From Hymenobacter glacialis (GTDB taxonomy: Bacteria; Bacteroidota; Bacteroidia; Cytophagales; Hymenobacteraceae), in NCBI RefSeq assembly GCF_001816165.1, contig NZ_MDZC01000028.1:1-64000 (forward strand): a stretch of DNA of 64,000 bases. The letters are read 5' to 3'. The position numbers and the translations under genes were made by a program. Each line of letters opens with the position of its first letter. Position 1 is the first letter of the stretch. Under the pieces are notes generated by a model that worked only from the letters and a program-made list of their open reading frames with translations, did no database searches and was not told the DNA's origin. Below, in pieces: positions 8,554-18,686 of this stretch.

Positions 8554-8590
8554 ATGTTTGAGCGACTACGTTCCTAGGTTAAGTACTCGT

Positions 8591-8660
8591 GCAGAGGTAA
8601 GCGTACTGAATTTAGAACGTCATGCTTCGGCTGCGCGGACGCCAGGTGAGCATGACGTTC
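8591..8660. repeat. Dispersed repeat fragment, type A variant
   Basis: Begins with GCGTACTGAATTTAGAACGT and CATGCTTCGG, and ends with GCGGACGCCAGGTGAGCATG, ACG. The GCGGACGCCAG segment is shared with the copies at 20.6 and 35.7 kb. The central part is deleted. Confidence 0.65.
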
Positions 8661-8713
8661 TTTTTTCGTTTGGTTACTTCTGCACGGGTACCCAAGCCCC
8701 ATTGCAGCGGTGC

Positions 8714-11170
<2,457 letters not shown>

Positions 11171-11319
11171 AGAAAAGCAGGGGCTAAGTAAGGCTGCCCA
11201 CAAGTGCGCAACACGGTGGCAACGGCCACGCCCGCAACGCCAGGCTCACCAATGGAGCAAAGCTACCCACCAGCTGTGGTTATTCTTTGATGGATTGTAC
11301 TCCCTCAATTCAATGCCTG

Positions 11320-11916
11320 CTAGCGTTTTTCCAGCAGGTCGAGGCGGTAGGTTTCGTGGCGCTGCCCGGCCAGGTGGCGCAACGGGCCACCGTCCCCGGC
11401 TTTGGCGAGAAAAAGCGCGTGCACATCGTCGCCCGTCAGGGGGTAGTCGTGCACCGGGGGCGTCCAATGCACCAGCAGGAGCTGGCCGCCCGGCAGCAGC
11501 CGGCCGATGAGGCGGTCGGCGGCCAGCGCCAAATCGGCTGCTGACCAGTAGTAGCCCACTTCCGATACCAGAATCAGGTCGAACTGCTTTTCCGGGAGCT
11601 CCTCGGGTACCTGCATGCGCTGCACCGCCACGTGCGGCAGGCCCGCGCAGCGCTGCCGGGCTTGCGCCAGGGCGGCCTCGCTCACGTCCACGGCCAGCAG
11701 GTGGCCGCAGCGCCTGGCCAGCTGCTCCGTGAGCACCCCTAGCGAGCAGCCAATCTCAAACGCCTCTGGGTAGTGCGGGCGCGGCAGCGCCGCCAGGGTG
11801 GCCGTATATTTTTCTCGCTCGTAGGGGCGGCTTTCAAAACCCCACGGGTCGCGGTTGGCTTGGTACACCTGGTCGAAATACTCCGGCGGCAAGGTGTTGG
11901 GCTGGTTTTCATTCAT
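11320..11916 (-). CDS. NodS-like class I SAM-dependent methyltransferase
   Basis: 198 residues. YFDQVYQANRDPWGFESRPYEREKY at the N-terminus is typical of NodS-related methyltransferases (N-methylation of glycan amines in nodulation factors). Motif I is FEIGCSLGVLTEQLA near residue 52, the acidic residue is in LLAVDVSE, and FDLILVSEVGYYWS is motif IV. The ATG overlaps the PIG-L stop by 4 bp (11913-11916), so the two are translationally coupled. A deacetylase followed by an N-methyltransferase suggests that an N-acetylated sugar or amine is deacetylated and then methylated; that is inference from family knowledge. Confidence 0.88.
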   Translation of the reverse strand: MNENQPNTLPPEYFDQVYQANRDPWGFESRPYEREKYTATLAALPRPHYPEAFEIGCSLGVLTEQLARRCGHLLAVDVSEAALAQARQRCAGLPHVAVQRMQVPEELPEKQFDLILVSEVGYYWSAADLALAADRLIGRLLPGGQLLLVHWTPPVHDYPLTGDDVHALFLAKAGDGGPLRHLAGQRHETYRLDLLEKR

Positions 11917-12671
11917 ACTGAAAGGGCTTCAAAAAAGACTTCGTACGGACCACTAAAATGCGCCAGCATCTCCTCTGAGAGCAGAAAGCCGGCCGGGTCG
12001 TCCGTAAACACCCCCGGCGCCACCTGCGAACGGTGCGCCGTAATGGCCCGCTGCTTCTGCACCACCACCGCCCCGATATCCAGCCGAAACCCGGTCACGT
12101 TATCAGCGTCCGTAGGCAAGTCGTCCGGGGCGGCGCGCTCCCAGGCCCACACCACGTATTCGAGGCGGCGCGGGGCTGCCGCCATGCCGGCCAGGGCTGC
12201 CTGCACCAGCCGGCTGGTAGCGCGGTGGTCGGGGTGCGGGTCGCGTCGCCACGAAACCACCACCGTAGCCGCCTGCTGGCGCTCCAGGAACTCGCGCAGC
12301 TGAGCTACCGCCGCCACGAAGCCAGGCTCCTCCGGTGAACCAGGTACCTGGCCGTCGGGCAGTCCCAGCAAAAGCGGCTCCTGCACATCAGCCCCCAGAA
12401 TAGTCAGGGCGTGCCGGAATTCCGCCTCCCGAACTGCCCGGCGGGCCGGGCCGGAGAACAGCTCGGAAGCGGGGTGCGACATGCTGCCATCGCTCACCAA
12501 CACCGCCGCTACGGGCGTGCCCGTCTGGTGCAGCAGGGCCAGCAGCCCGCCGCAGCCCAGGGCTTCATCATCAGGGTGCGGGGCAATGACTACGGTAGCG
12601 CCCAGGCTGGCTACAAAGCCAGCTTCTCTAATAGGGTAAGCGGAAAATGGTAGGGCGGTTTCAGACGACAT
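11913..12671 (-). CDS. PIG-L/LmbE-family zinc N-deacetylase
   Basis: 252 residues. The zinc-binding motif PHPDDE is near residue 33 and the second metal motif HPDH near 148 (SWRRDPHPDHRATS). Members remove acetyl groups from N-acetylglucosamine-type substrates, for example in GPI anchor, mycothiol or bacillithiol synthesis. No signal peptide, so it is cytoplasmic. It starts 21 bp after the acyl-CoA dehydrogenase stop and overlaps the methyltransferase by 4 bp, so these three genes form one operon. Fused PIG-L/methyltransferase proteins are known in databases (from memory), which supports a joint task. The product is unknown. Confidence 0.92.
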   Translation of the reverse strand: MSSETALPFSAYPIREAGFVASLGATVVIAPHPDDEALGCGGLLALLHQTGTPVAAVLVSDGSMSHPASELFSGPARRAVREAEFRHALTILGADVQEPLLLGLPDGQVPGSPEEPGFVAAVAQLREFLERQQAATVVVSWRRDPHPDHRATSRLVQAALAGMAAAPRRLEYVVWAWERAAPDDLPTDADNVTGFRLDIGAVVVQKQRAITAHRSQVAPGVFTDDPAGFLLSEEMLAHFSGPYEVFFEALSV

Positions 12672-12692
12672 CGGCAGCTGGATTCTCGGAAG

Positions 12693-13909
12693 TTAGGCTT
12701 CGAAATTCTTGCCATCGAGCACAAACCGACCAACATCGGCCAGGGCGCCATCGGGGGCGGGCTGGCGCAGGTAGTGCGTCAGGTCGCGGTGCAGGCGCTC
12801 GAAGGGCAGGGGCTGCAGCAGGCCGCGGGCGCCCACGCACCGCTCTGCTCGCTGCAGCATGTCGAGGCTAATGGTTTCGATGGCCGTGCGCGTCATGTTG
12901 GCGTAAGCCACGGTGGCTTCGGCCCCTTCTTCGGTGGCGGCTCCCGGGCGGGCGGCGTGGTTGGCCGCGCCATGCAGCCACTGACGGCCGCTTTCCAGGG
13001 CAATGGCCATTTCGCCCAGCCGCTGGCGCTGGTAGGGGTCGTCGGTGCGGCCCAGGCCGCGCAGGAAGCTCCGGGTTTCCTCAAATACGGCTTCGGCCCC
13101 GCCCAGCTGCACGGCGGCAAACCGAATGGCACCGCCGCTGAACCCGGGCTGCCGGTAGTAAGCATTGGGTGGTCCAATCAGGTCCTCGGGTCCCAGCTCC
13201 AGCCCGGTCAGGTCGGCCCGGAAACTGGCCGACGCCCGCATGCCCAGCGGCCGCCAAAACGAAGAGTCCAGCACCGGCGGCTGGGCATCGGCCGGCAGCA
13301 CAAACAGTTGCCAGCCCTGCCCATCGGGTAGGCGCCCGTGATGAGGGGCCGGGCCACGTGGCCCGCACCGGAGGCAAAGGTTTTGGCGCCGCGCAGGCGG
13401 TAGCGGCCATTGGCCAGCGGCTCCAGGTGCACGCCTTCGATTGGGATTTCGGTGTTCCAGACGCCAAATAACCGCCCGGCGCGGGCATCGGCCGCGTAGC
13501 TCGCCACCTGCGCCGCGGTGCCCAGCTGCTGAATGAGTTGCAGGGCGTTAAAATGACCTTCGAAAACCCGGCCCACGGCCAGGTTGCCGCGCCCGATGTG
13601 CTGCAATACTTTTAGGAGTGAATGCGTAGCGGTTGGCTTGTGTAGCTCGGCCCCGCCCAGGCTGGTGGGCAGCCCGGCCGTGAGCAGGCCCGCCGCGCGC
13701 AGCCAGTCAAATTCCTGGGTCGGAAACGCGCCCACTACATCGGTTTCGCCGGCCTGCGCAAAGAGCCGGGGCGCCAGCCGGGCCGCCGCCGCTTCGGCTT
13801 GCGCGGGGCTGGCCAGCGGCCGGGGAAAGTCTGGCGTAATCACCGACTCAGCCAGCTCAACGGTTGTTTGGGGTTCTGCATTGACAGGAAGTAGAAAGGC
13901 GGCCGACAT
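12693..13909 (-). pseudogene. Acyl-CoA dehydrogenase-like gene with one frameshift
   Basis: The protein is split between two frames. The N-terminal part runs from ATG 13909 to ARPLITGAYP; the rest (GWQLFVLPADAQPPVL... to the stop at 12693) is in the next frame. Adding one base to the GGG run at 13326-13328 (plus strand) would restore a continuous reading of about 405 residues. The N-terminal half has the helical domain and GVWNTEIP, the C-terminal half the helical bundle with FRADLTGLEL and ERCVGARGLLQP, both fitting the acyl-CoA dehydrogenase fold. It is the first gene of the operon with PIG-L and the methyltransferase. A homopolymer position makes sequencing error as likely as real inactivation. 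Confidence 0.8.
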
Positions 13910-14050
13910 ACACTCAGGAAACAGGCGGAAAGGAATACGCTATACTGAAAAATAGCCCTCAGTGTTCCGCAATGGCCCAATTGCCAGCGGTGCGAGTGCG
14001 AAGTCACAATTCCGTACTGGTTGGGCTAGGTCCCCGGCGGGGTGGGCCCG

Positions 14051-14058
14051 TACCTTTG
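14051..14058 (+). promoter_or_regulatory. -7 element for purH
   Basis: TACCTTTG matches TAnnTTTG, 37 bp upstream of the ATG at 14096. The same octamer precedes mreB and nuoK. Confidence 0.55.
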
Positions 14059-14095
14059 CGGCGGCAATGGTGCCCTGCTTACTCGCCCCCTTTTT

Positions 14096-15631
14096 ATGTC
14101 GTCACGTCCTATTCGCGCTGCGTTGCTTTCCGTGTATCACAAAGACCGGCTGGCGCCCCTGGTGCAGGTGCTGCGGCAGCACGGCGTCACGCTGTATTCT
14201 ACCGGTGGCACCCAGAAATTCCTGGAAGACGAAGGCGCCGAAGTAACCGCCGTGGAAGACCTGACCAGCTTTCCCGAGGTATTTGGCGGCCGCGTGAAAA
14301 CCCTCCACCCGAAAGTATTCGGCGGCATCCTGCACCGCCGGCACGACGAAGCCGACCTCGCCCAGGCCGAGCAGCACGGCATTCCGCCTATCGACCTGGT
14401 GGTGGTAGACCTGTACCCCTTCGAAGAAACCGTAGCCAGCGGTGCCGACGAAGCCGATGTCATCGAGAAAATCGACATCGGCGGCATTTCGCTGCTGCGC
14501 GCCGCCGCCAAGAACTACCGCGACGTGCTCGTCGTCAGCAGCCGCGACCAGTACGAGGCCGTGGCCGAGCTGCTGACCGCCAAAAATGGCGCCACCGACC
14601 TCGAAGACCGCCGCCACTATGCCGCCGCCGCCTTCGCCACCACCTCGCATTACGACACCGAGATTTTCGGTTACCTCGCCCAGGATACCGCCGTGGCCGG
14701 CACGGCCCTGCGCGTGAGTGCCCAGCCCGCCACGCCCCTGCGCTACGGCGAGAACCCCCACCAGGCCGGCACATTCTACGGCGACCTCACCGCGCTGTTT
14801 GACCAGTTGCACGGCAAGCAACTCAGCTACAACAACCTGGTAGACGTGGACGCCGCTGTGGCCCTGATGGCCGAATTTGCCGAAGGCCAGCCCGCCTGCG
14901 CCATCCTCAAGCACACCAACGCCTGCGGCGTGGCCCAGGCCGCCACCCTGCGCGACGCCTACGTGAACGCCCTCAGCTGCGACCCAACCTCGGCATTCGG
15001 CGGCGTCATCATCATGAACCGGGAAGTGGACGCCGCCACGGCGGCCGAGCTTAACCAGCTGTTTTTTGAGGTGCTGATTGCGCCCAGCTTCGCAGCTGAT
15101 GCCCTGCCGGTGCTGCAAAGCAAGAAAAACCGCATTCTGCTCCTGCAAAAGCCGGTAGCATTCGCCCCGAAGCAGGTCAAAACCCTCCTCAACGGCTTCA
15201 TCGAGCAGGATGCCGACCGCCAGAGCGAAGGCCCTGCCGATTTCCGCACCGTTACGCAGTCGGCCCCTACTGATGAGGAAACGACGGCCCTGGAGTTTGC
15301 CGGCAAAATCTGCAAGCACACCAAAAGCAACACCATCGTGCTGGCCCGCGCCGGCCAGCTGCTGGCTTCGGGCGTGGGCCAGACGTCCCGCGTCGATGCC
15401 CTGCGCCAGGCCATTGAGAAGGCCCGCGCCTTCGGCTTCGACCTGCACGGCGCCGTGATGGCCTCCGACGCCTTTTTTCCCTTCCCCGACTGCGTGGAAA
15501 TTGCCGCCGCCGCCGGCATCCGCGCCGTGGTGCAGCCCGGCGGCTCTATTAAGGATGCCGACAGCATCCGCGCCTGCGACGAGCTGGGCATGGCCATGGT
15601 GCTCACCGGCGTGCGCCACTTCAAGCACTAG
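14096..15631 (+). CDS. purH: Bifunctional AICAR transformylase/IMP cyclohydrolase
   Basis: 511 residues from ATG 14096; upstream in-frame codons are rejected because they overlap the promoter element. It performs the last two steps of de novo IMP synthesis: formyl transfer to AICAR, then ring closure. The N-terminal MGS-like cyclohydrolase domain (residues 1-150) shows LLSVYHKDRLAPL, STGGTQKFLEDEG, GGRVKTLHPKVFGGIL and IDIGGISLLRAAAKNY. The C-terminal transformylase domain shows LRYGENPHQAG, CAILKHTNACGVA, DPTSAFGGVI and SDAFFPFPDCVE. The length is normal. Monocistronic; a 176-bp inverted repeat element follows and may end transcription. Confidence 0.97.
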   Translation: MSSRPIRAALLSVYHKDRLAPLVQVLRQHGVTLYSTGGTQKFLEDEGAEVTAVEDLTSFPEVFGGRVKTLHPKVFGGILHRRHDEADLAQAEQHGIPPIDLVVVDLYPFEETVASGADEADVIEKIDIGGISLLRAAAKNYRDVLVVSSRDQYEAVAELLTAKNGATDLEDRRHYAAAAFATTSHYDTEIFGYLAQDTAVAGTALRVSAQPATPLRYGENPHQAGTFYGDLTALFDQLHGKQLSYNNLVDVDAAVALMAEFAEGQPACAILKHTNACGVAQAATLRDAYVNALSCDPTSAFGGVIIMNREVDAATAAELNQLFFEVLIAPSFAADALPVLQSKKNRILLLQKPVAFAPKQVKTLLNGFIEQDADRQSEGPADFRTVTQSAPTDEETTALEFAGKICKHTKSNTIVLARAGQLLASGVGQTSRVDALRQAIEKARAFGFDLHGAVMASDAFFPFPDCVEIAAAAGIRAVVQPGGSIKDADSIRACDELGMAMVLTGVRHFKH

Positions 15632-15643
15632 GCAGAACAGCGA

Positions 15644-15820
15644 ACTCCCCTCCTTTTTTAAGGAGGGGATGCCGGCGCAAAGCGCTGGCTGGGGTGGTTG
15701 CACTCGTTGAACGATGGCTGAACAAGCCAGGTGATAATTGTTCGGGTGTCGTTCAATGAGTGCAACCACCCCAGCTTAGGCTTTGCCTAAGCGTCCCCTC
15801 CTTAAAAAAGGAGGGGAGTG
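15644..15820. repeat. Composite inverted-repeat element between purH and mreB
   Basis: Two outer arms (about 65 bp each) are near complements, each starting with a small palindrome CTCCCCTCC...AAGGAGGGG, then a small hairpin (GCCGGCGCAAAGCGCTGGC on the left, GCTTAGGCAAAGCCTAAGC on the right), then GGGGTGGTTGCACTC with its complement GAGTGCAACCACCCC, around a core of about 45 bp. It forms a long foldback with a nested hairpin in each arm and differs in sequence from the GTCATGCTGAGC repeats. Confidence 0.8.
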
Positions 15821-15865
15821 TGGGGCGGCCCGGAAGTTATAATTAAGCCCCGCCCAAACCTTCCG

Positions 15866-15873
15866 TACCTTTG
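15866..15873 (+). promoter_or_regulatory. -7 element for mreB
   Basis: TACCTTTG (TAnnTTTG), 54 bp upstream of the ATG at 15928 and just downstream of the composite repeat element. Confidence 0.55.
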
Positions 15874-15927
15874 CCCATTATTTTGCCCGGGCTAACGCCG
15901 GGGCTTCGCCTTATTGCAGCTAACTCA

Positions 15928-16953
15928 ATGGGTTTCTTTAATTTCCTTACCAGCGATATAGCCATTGACCTGGGTACGGCTAACACGCTCATCATTCACA
16001 ACGACAAAATCGTGGTGGATGAGCCGAGCATCATTGCCAAAGACCGCACCACCAACAAAGTCATCGCCGTGGGCCGCCAGGCCCAGCAGATGCACGAGAA
16101 AACACACGATAACATCCGCACCATCCGCCCACTGAAGGACGGGGTAATTGCCGATTTCCACGCCGCCGAGGAAATGATAAAGGGCATGATTAAGATGATT
16201 GACACGCGGAACCGGCTGTTTCAGCCTTCGCACCGCATGGTCATCTGCATCCCCTCGGGCATTACCGAAGTAGAGAAACGCGCCGTGCGGGACTCAGCCG
16301 AGCACGCCGGGGCCAAGGAAGTCTGGATGATTCAGGAGCCTATGGCCGCGGCCATCGGCATCGGCATCGACGTGCAGCAGCCCGTGGGCTCGATGATAAT
16401 TGACATCGGCGGCGGCACCACCGAAATTGCCGTTATCGCTCTGTCGGGCATTGTGTGCGACCAAAGCATAAAGACCGCCGGCGACGTCTTCAACCAGGAC
16501 ATTCTGGACTACATGCGCCGGCAGCACAACCTGCTCATCGGTGAGCGTTCGGCTGAGCGCATCAAGATTGAAGTAGGGGCCGCTCTCACCGAGCTCGACG
16601 TGCCGCCACCCGACCACGAAGTGCGCGGCCGCGACCTGATGACGGGCATTCCGAAAGTAATTAAAGTAACCTTTTCCGAAATTGCCATCGCCCTCGATAA
16701 ATCGGTGGCTAAAATCGAAGAAGCTGTACTGAAAGCCCTCGAAATTTCGCCCCCCGAGCTGTCGGCTGATATTTACGAAAACGGCATTCACCTCACCGGT
16801 GGTGGCGCGCTGCTGCGCGGCCTGGACAAGCGCCTGGCCGCCAAAACCAAGCTGCCCATTCACATTGCCGAGGACCCATTGCGCGCCGTAGTGCGCGGCA
16901 CCGGCAAGGCCATTAAGGACATTCAGGCATATAAGGGCGTGCTGTTAACGTAA
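15928..16953 (+). CDS. mreB: Rod shape-determining actin homologue MreB
   Basis: 341 residues from ATG 15928 (MGFFNFLTSDIAIDLGTANT), chosen because the family starts here and the promoter element lies upstream. Forms membrane-associated filaments that guide lateral wall synthesis. Actin-type ATPase motifs: phosphate-1 DLGTANT near 12-18, phosphate-2 IDIGGGTTEIAVI near 155-167, and the adenosine motif LTGGGALLRGLDKRL near 290. Length is normal. First gene of mreB-mreC-mreD-mrdA, but a 93-bp palindromic repeat separates it from mreC, so downstream expression may be attenuated. Confidence 0.97.
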   Translation: MGFFNFLTSDIAIDLGTANTLIIHNDKIVVDEPSIIAKDRTTNKVIAVGRQAQQMHEKTHDNIRTIRPLKDGVIADFHAAEEMIKGMIKMIDTRNRLFQPSHRMVICIPSGITEVEKRAVRDSAEHAGAKEVWMIQEPMAAAIGIGIDVQQPVGSMIIDIGGGTTEIAVIALSGIVCDQSIKTAGDVFNQDILDYMRRQHNLLIGERSAERIKIEVGAALTELDVPPPDHEVRGRDLMTGIPKVIKVTFSEIAIALDKSVAKIEEAVLKALEISPPELSADIYENGIHLTGGGALLRGLDKRLAAKTKLPIHIAEDPLRAVVRGTGKAIKDIQAYKGVLLT

Positions 16954-16971
16954 GTTTAGAACAGGAAAAGG

Positions 16972-17064
16972 CCCGTCATGCTGAGCGAAGTCGAAGCATC
17001 TCTACTGCAGCAGTACATGAATTGCTTGTGCAGTAGAGATGCTTCGGCAAGCTCAGCATGACGT
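16972..17064. repeat. Dispersed palindromic repeat, type A (mreB-mreC gap)
   Basis: Left arm GTCATGCTGAGCGAAGTCGA...GCATCTCTACTGCA, right arm TGCAGTAGAGATGCTTCGGC...CTCAGCATGAC. Spacer of about 20 bp. It lies inside the mre gene string. Confidence 0.85.
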
Positions 17065-17109
17065 TCTTTTGTCGGTCGTTCTGCTACTTGAATTAATTAA
17101 TAAACCTCC

Positions 17110-18048
17110 GTGCGGAATTTATTTCTTTTCCTATTTCGCTTTCGCGGGGCGTTGATTTTTGGCTTGTTGGAAGTAGTAAGTCTGTATTTATTTATTACCA
17201 ACAATTCGTATCAGCGGGCGGCTTTTTTTAATTCGGCTAATAAATACACCGGCGTGGTATTGGAGCGCCGCATGCAAATAACGGACTACTTCCAGCTGGT
17301 GGAAATGAACCAGCAGCTGGCTGTGGAGAACGCCAGCCTGCGGCAGCAGCTGTACCCGCCGGATACCACGGGGCGCGAAGCCGATTCGGTGGCCCTGCCC
17401 CCGGCTCGCACCGATTCGCTACGGCGGGTTCGGTACCAGCGCCCCGCCGCGCGGCCCGATACGTTGCTGCTGGGGCAGCAGGCAATTGCGGCCCGCGACC
17501 CGGGTTATCCACTCATGCCAGCCCGGGTTATCAACAATATGCTTCGAAATGTGGATAACTACCTTACGTTGAACGTGGGCAGTGCCAATGGCGTGCGCCC
17601 CGGCCTGGGAGTGATAGCGGCGAATGGGGTAGTGGGCCGGGTGAAAGTGGTGACCGAGCATTACGCCACGGTCACGAGTCTGCTGAATTCCAAAACCAGC
17701 ATCTCTTCCAAAATCAAGCGCGATGGCACCTTCGGAACCGTCCGCTGGCTGGGCGACGACCCCATGCATGCCACGCTCGACAACGTGCTGCGCGAAACCC
17801 GGCTGGTGAAGGGCGACACGGTGGTGACGTCGGGCTACAATACGGTGTTTCCGGAAGGAGTTTTTATTGGCACCATCGATTCATTTGTAAAAGAACCCGA
17901 CAAAAATTTCTGGACCGTGCGTGTGAAACTGGGGGTCAATTTTGCTAATCTAACCTACGTGTACGTGGTGACCAGCCGGGCCAAAGCCGAGCGCGACACC
18001 GTAGAAGCCCGCTCGGGCATGCCACGGGAAGGAGCCCCGCGTCCATGA
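17110..18048 (+). CDS. mreC: Rod shape-determining protein MreC
   Basis: 312 residues from a GTG start at 17110 (MRNLFLFLFRF). One transmembrane helix (about residues 12-30), a short coiled coil (VLERRMQITDYFQLVEMNQQLAVENASLRQQL), then the periplasmic beta-domain pair with VGSANGVRPGLGVIAANGVVGRV and SGYNTVFPEGVFIGTI, as usual for MreC. A 50-residue insert rich in Arg and Pro lies between the coil and the beta domain. MreC bridges MreB and the penicillin-binding protein. It overlaps mreD by 4 bp (ATGA at 18045), so the two are translationally coupled. Confidence 0.94.
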   Translation: MRNLFLFLFRFRGALIFGLLEVVSLYLFITNNSYQRAAFFNSANKYTGVVLERRMQITDYFQLVEMNQQLAVENASLRQQLYPPDTTGREADSVALPPARTDSLRRVRYQRPAARPDTLLLGQQAIAARDPGYPLMPARVINNMLRNVDNYLTLNVGSANGVRPGLGVIAANGVVGRVKVVTEHYATVTSLLNSKTSISSKIKRDGTFGTVRWLGDDPMHATLDNVLRETRLVKGDTVVTSGYNTVFPEGVFIGTIDSFVKEPDKNFWTVRVKLGVNFANLTYVYVVTSRAKAERDTVEARSGMPREGAPRP

Positions 18049-18572
18049 GCGGCCTCCGGTTTTTACTCGTTCAGATACTACGCTTCGGCCTTTACGTGGG
18101 CGTGCACGTGCTGCTGATTAGCCGGTTGGTGCTGTTCGACCTGGGGTGGTGTTTTTTCTACCTGGGTTTTCTGTTGTTTTTGCCCATCGGCACGCCCATT
18201 GTGGTGCAGCTGCTGCTATCGTTTGGCCTGGGTCTCACCGTTGATATCTTTTATGACACGGGCGGGCTGCACGCGGCGGCGGCGGTGCTGCTGGGCTTTT
18301 TGCGGCCCTGGGTGCTGCGGCTGCTCACACCGCGCGACGGCTACGATAGCGCCGACTCGGTGAACGTGCACCAAATGGGCTGGCAGTGGTTTGGTGTGTA
18401 CCTGGCTCTGCTGGTAATGCTGCACCACGCGGCTTTTTTCCTGCTGGAACTCGGCAGTTTCCGCCACTTGGGGCTCACCATGGGAAAAATGCTCGTCAGT
18501 GCACTCTTTACCAGCCTTGCGCTGTTGATTGTGCAGCTGCTGTTCTTCCCCGTGCGCCGCGGGCGTAATTAG
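18045..18572 (+). CDS. mreD: Rod shape-determining membrane protein MreD
   Basis: 175 residues, almost entirely membrane-spanning, with about five helices (VGVHVLLISRLVLFDLGW, FYLGFLLFLPIGTPI, LLLSFGLGLTVDIFYD). The DIFYDTGGLHAAAAVLLGFLRP stretch is the part of MreD best kept in this phylum. The C-terminal helix ends in FFPVRRGRN. Start ATG overlaps the mreC stop. It joins MreC and the Rod complex at the inner membrane. Confidence 0.92.
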   Translation: MSGLRFLLVQILRFGLYVGVHVLLISRLVLFDLGWCFFYLGFLLFLPIGTPIVVQLLLSFGLGLTVDIFYDTGGLHAAAAVLLGFLRPWVLRLLTPRDGYDSADSVNVHQMGWQWFGVYLALLVMLHHAAFFLLELGSFRHLGLTMGKMLVSALFTSLALLIVQLLFFPVRRGRN

Positions 18573-18584
18573 TGGTAATAGTGA

Positions 18585-18686
18585 CTGTCATCCTGAGCCT
18601 GCGAAGGACCTTATCACCGCAGCACGATTTGCAGTAAGCCAACCCGACGCCTACGTGATAAGGTCCTTCGCAGGCTCAGGATGACA
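18585..18686. repeat. Dispersed palindromic repeat, type B (mreD-mrdA gap)
   Basis: Left arm GTCATCCTGAGCCTGCGAAG, GACCTTATCAC; right arm GTGATAAGGTCCTTCGCAGG, CTCAGGATGAC. The arms are perfect over about 30 bp with a 39-bp spacer. The last bases, ATGACA, form the first in-frame start codon of mrdA. Confidence 0.88.

Larger units (their letters stand above)
8449..8713. other. Intergenic region with repeat fragments
   Basis: This gap between convergent genes (glycosyltransferase and S9 peptidase) is filled by two repeat pieces (8481-8553 and 8591-8660). No gene seen. Confidence 0.6.

Noticed and set aside
14102-15769. A 555-codon frame opposite purH.
   Set aside because: purH is unmistakable on the plus strand; the antisense frame has no domain and runs into the repeat element.
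15632-15927. Composite inverted repeat considered as an insertion sequence.
   Set aside because: There is no room for a transposase; only arms and a core of about 45 bp exist.
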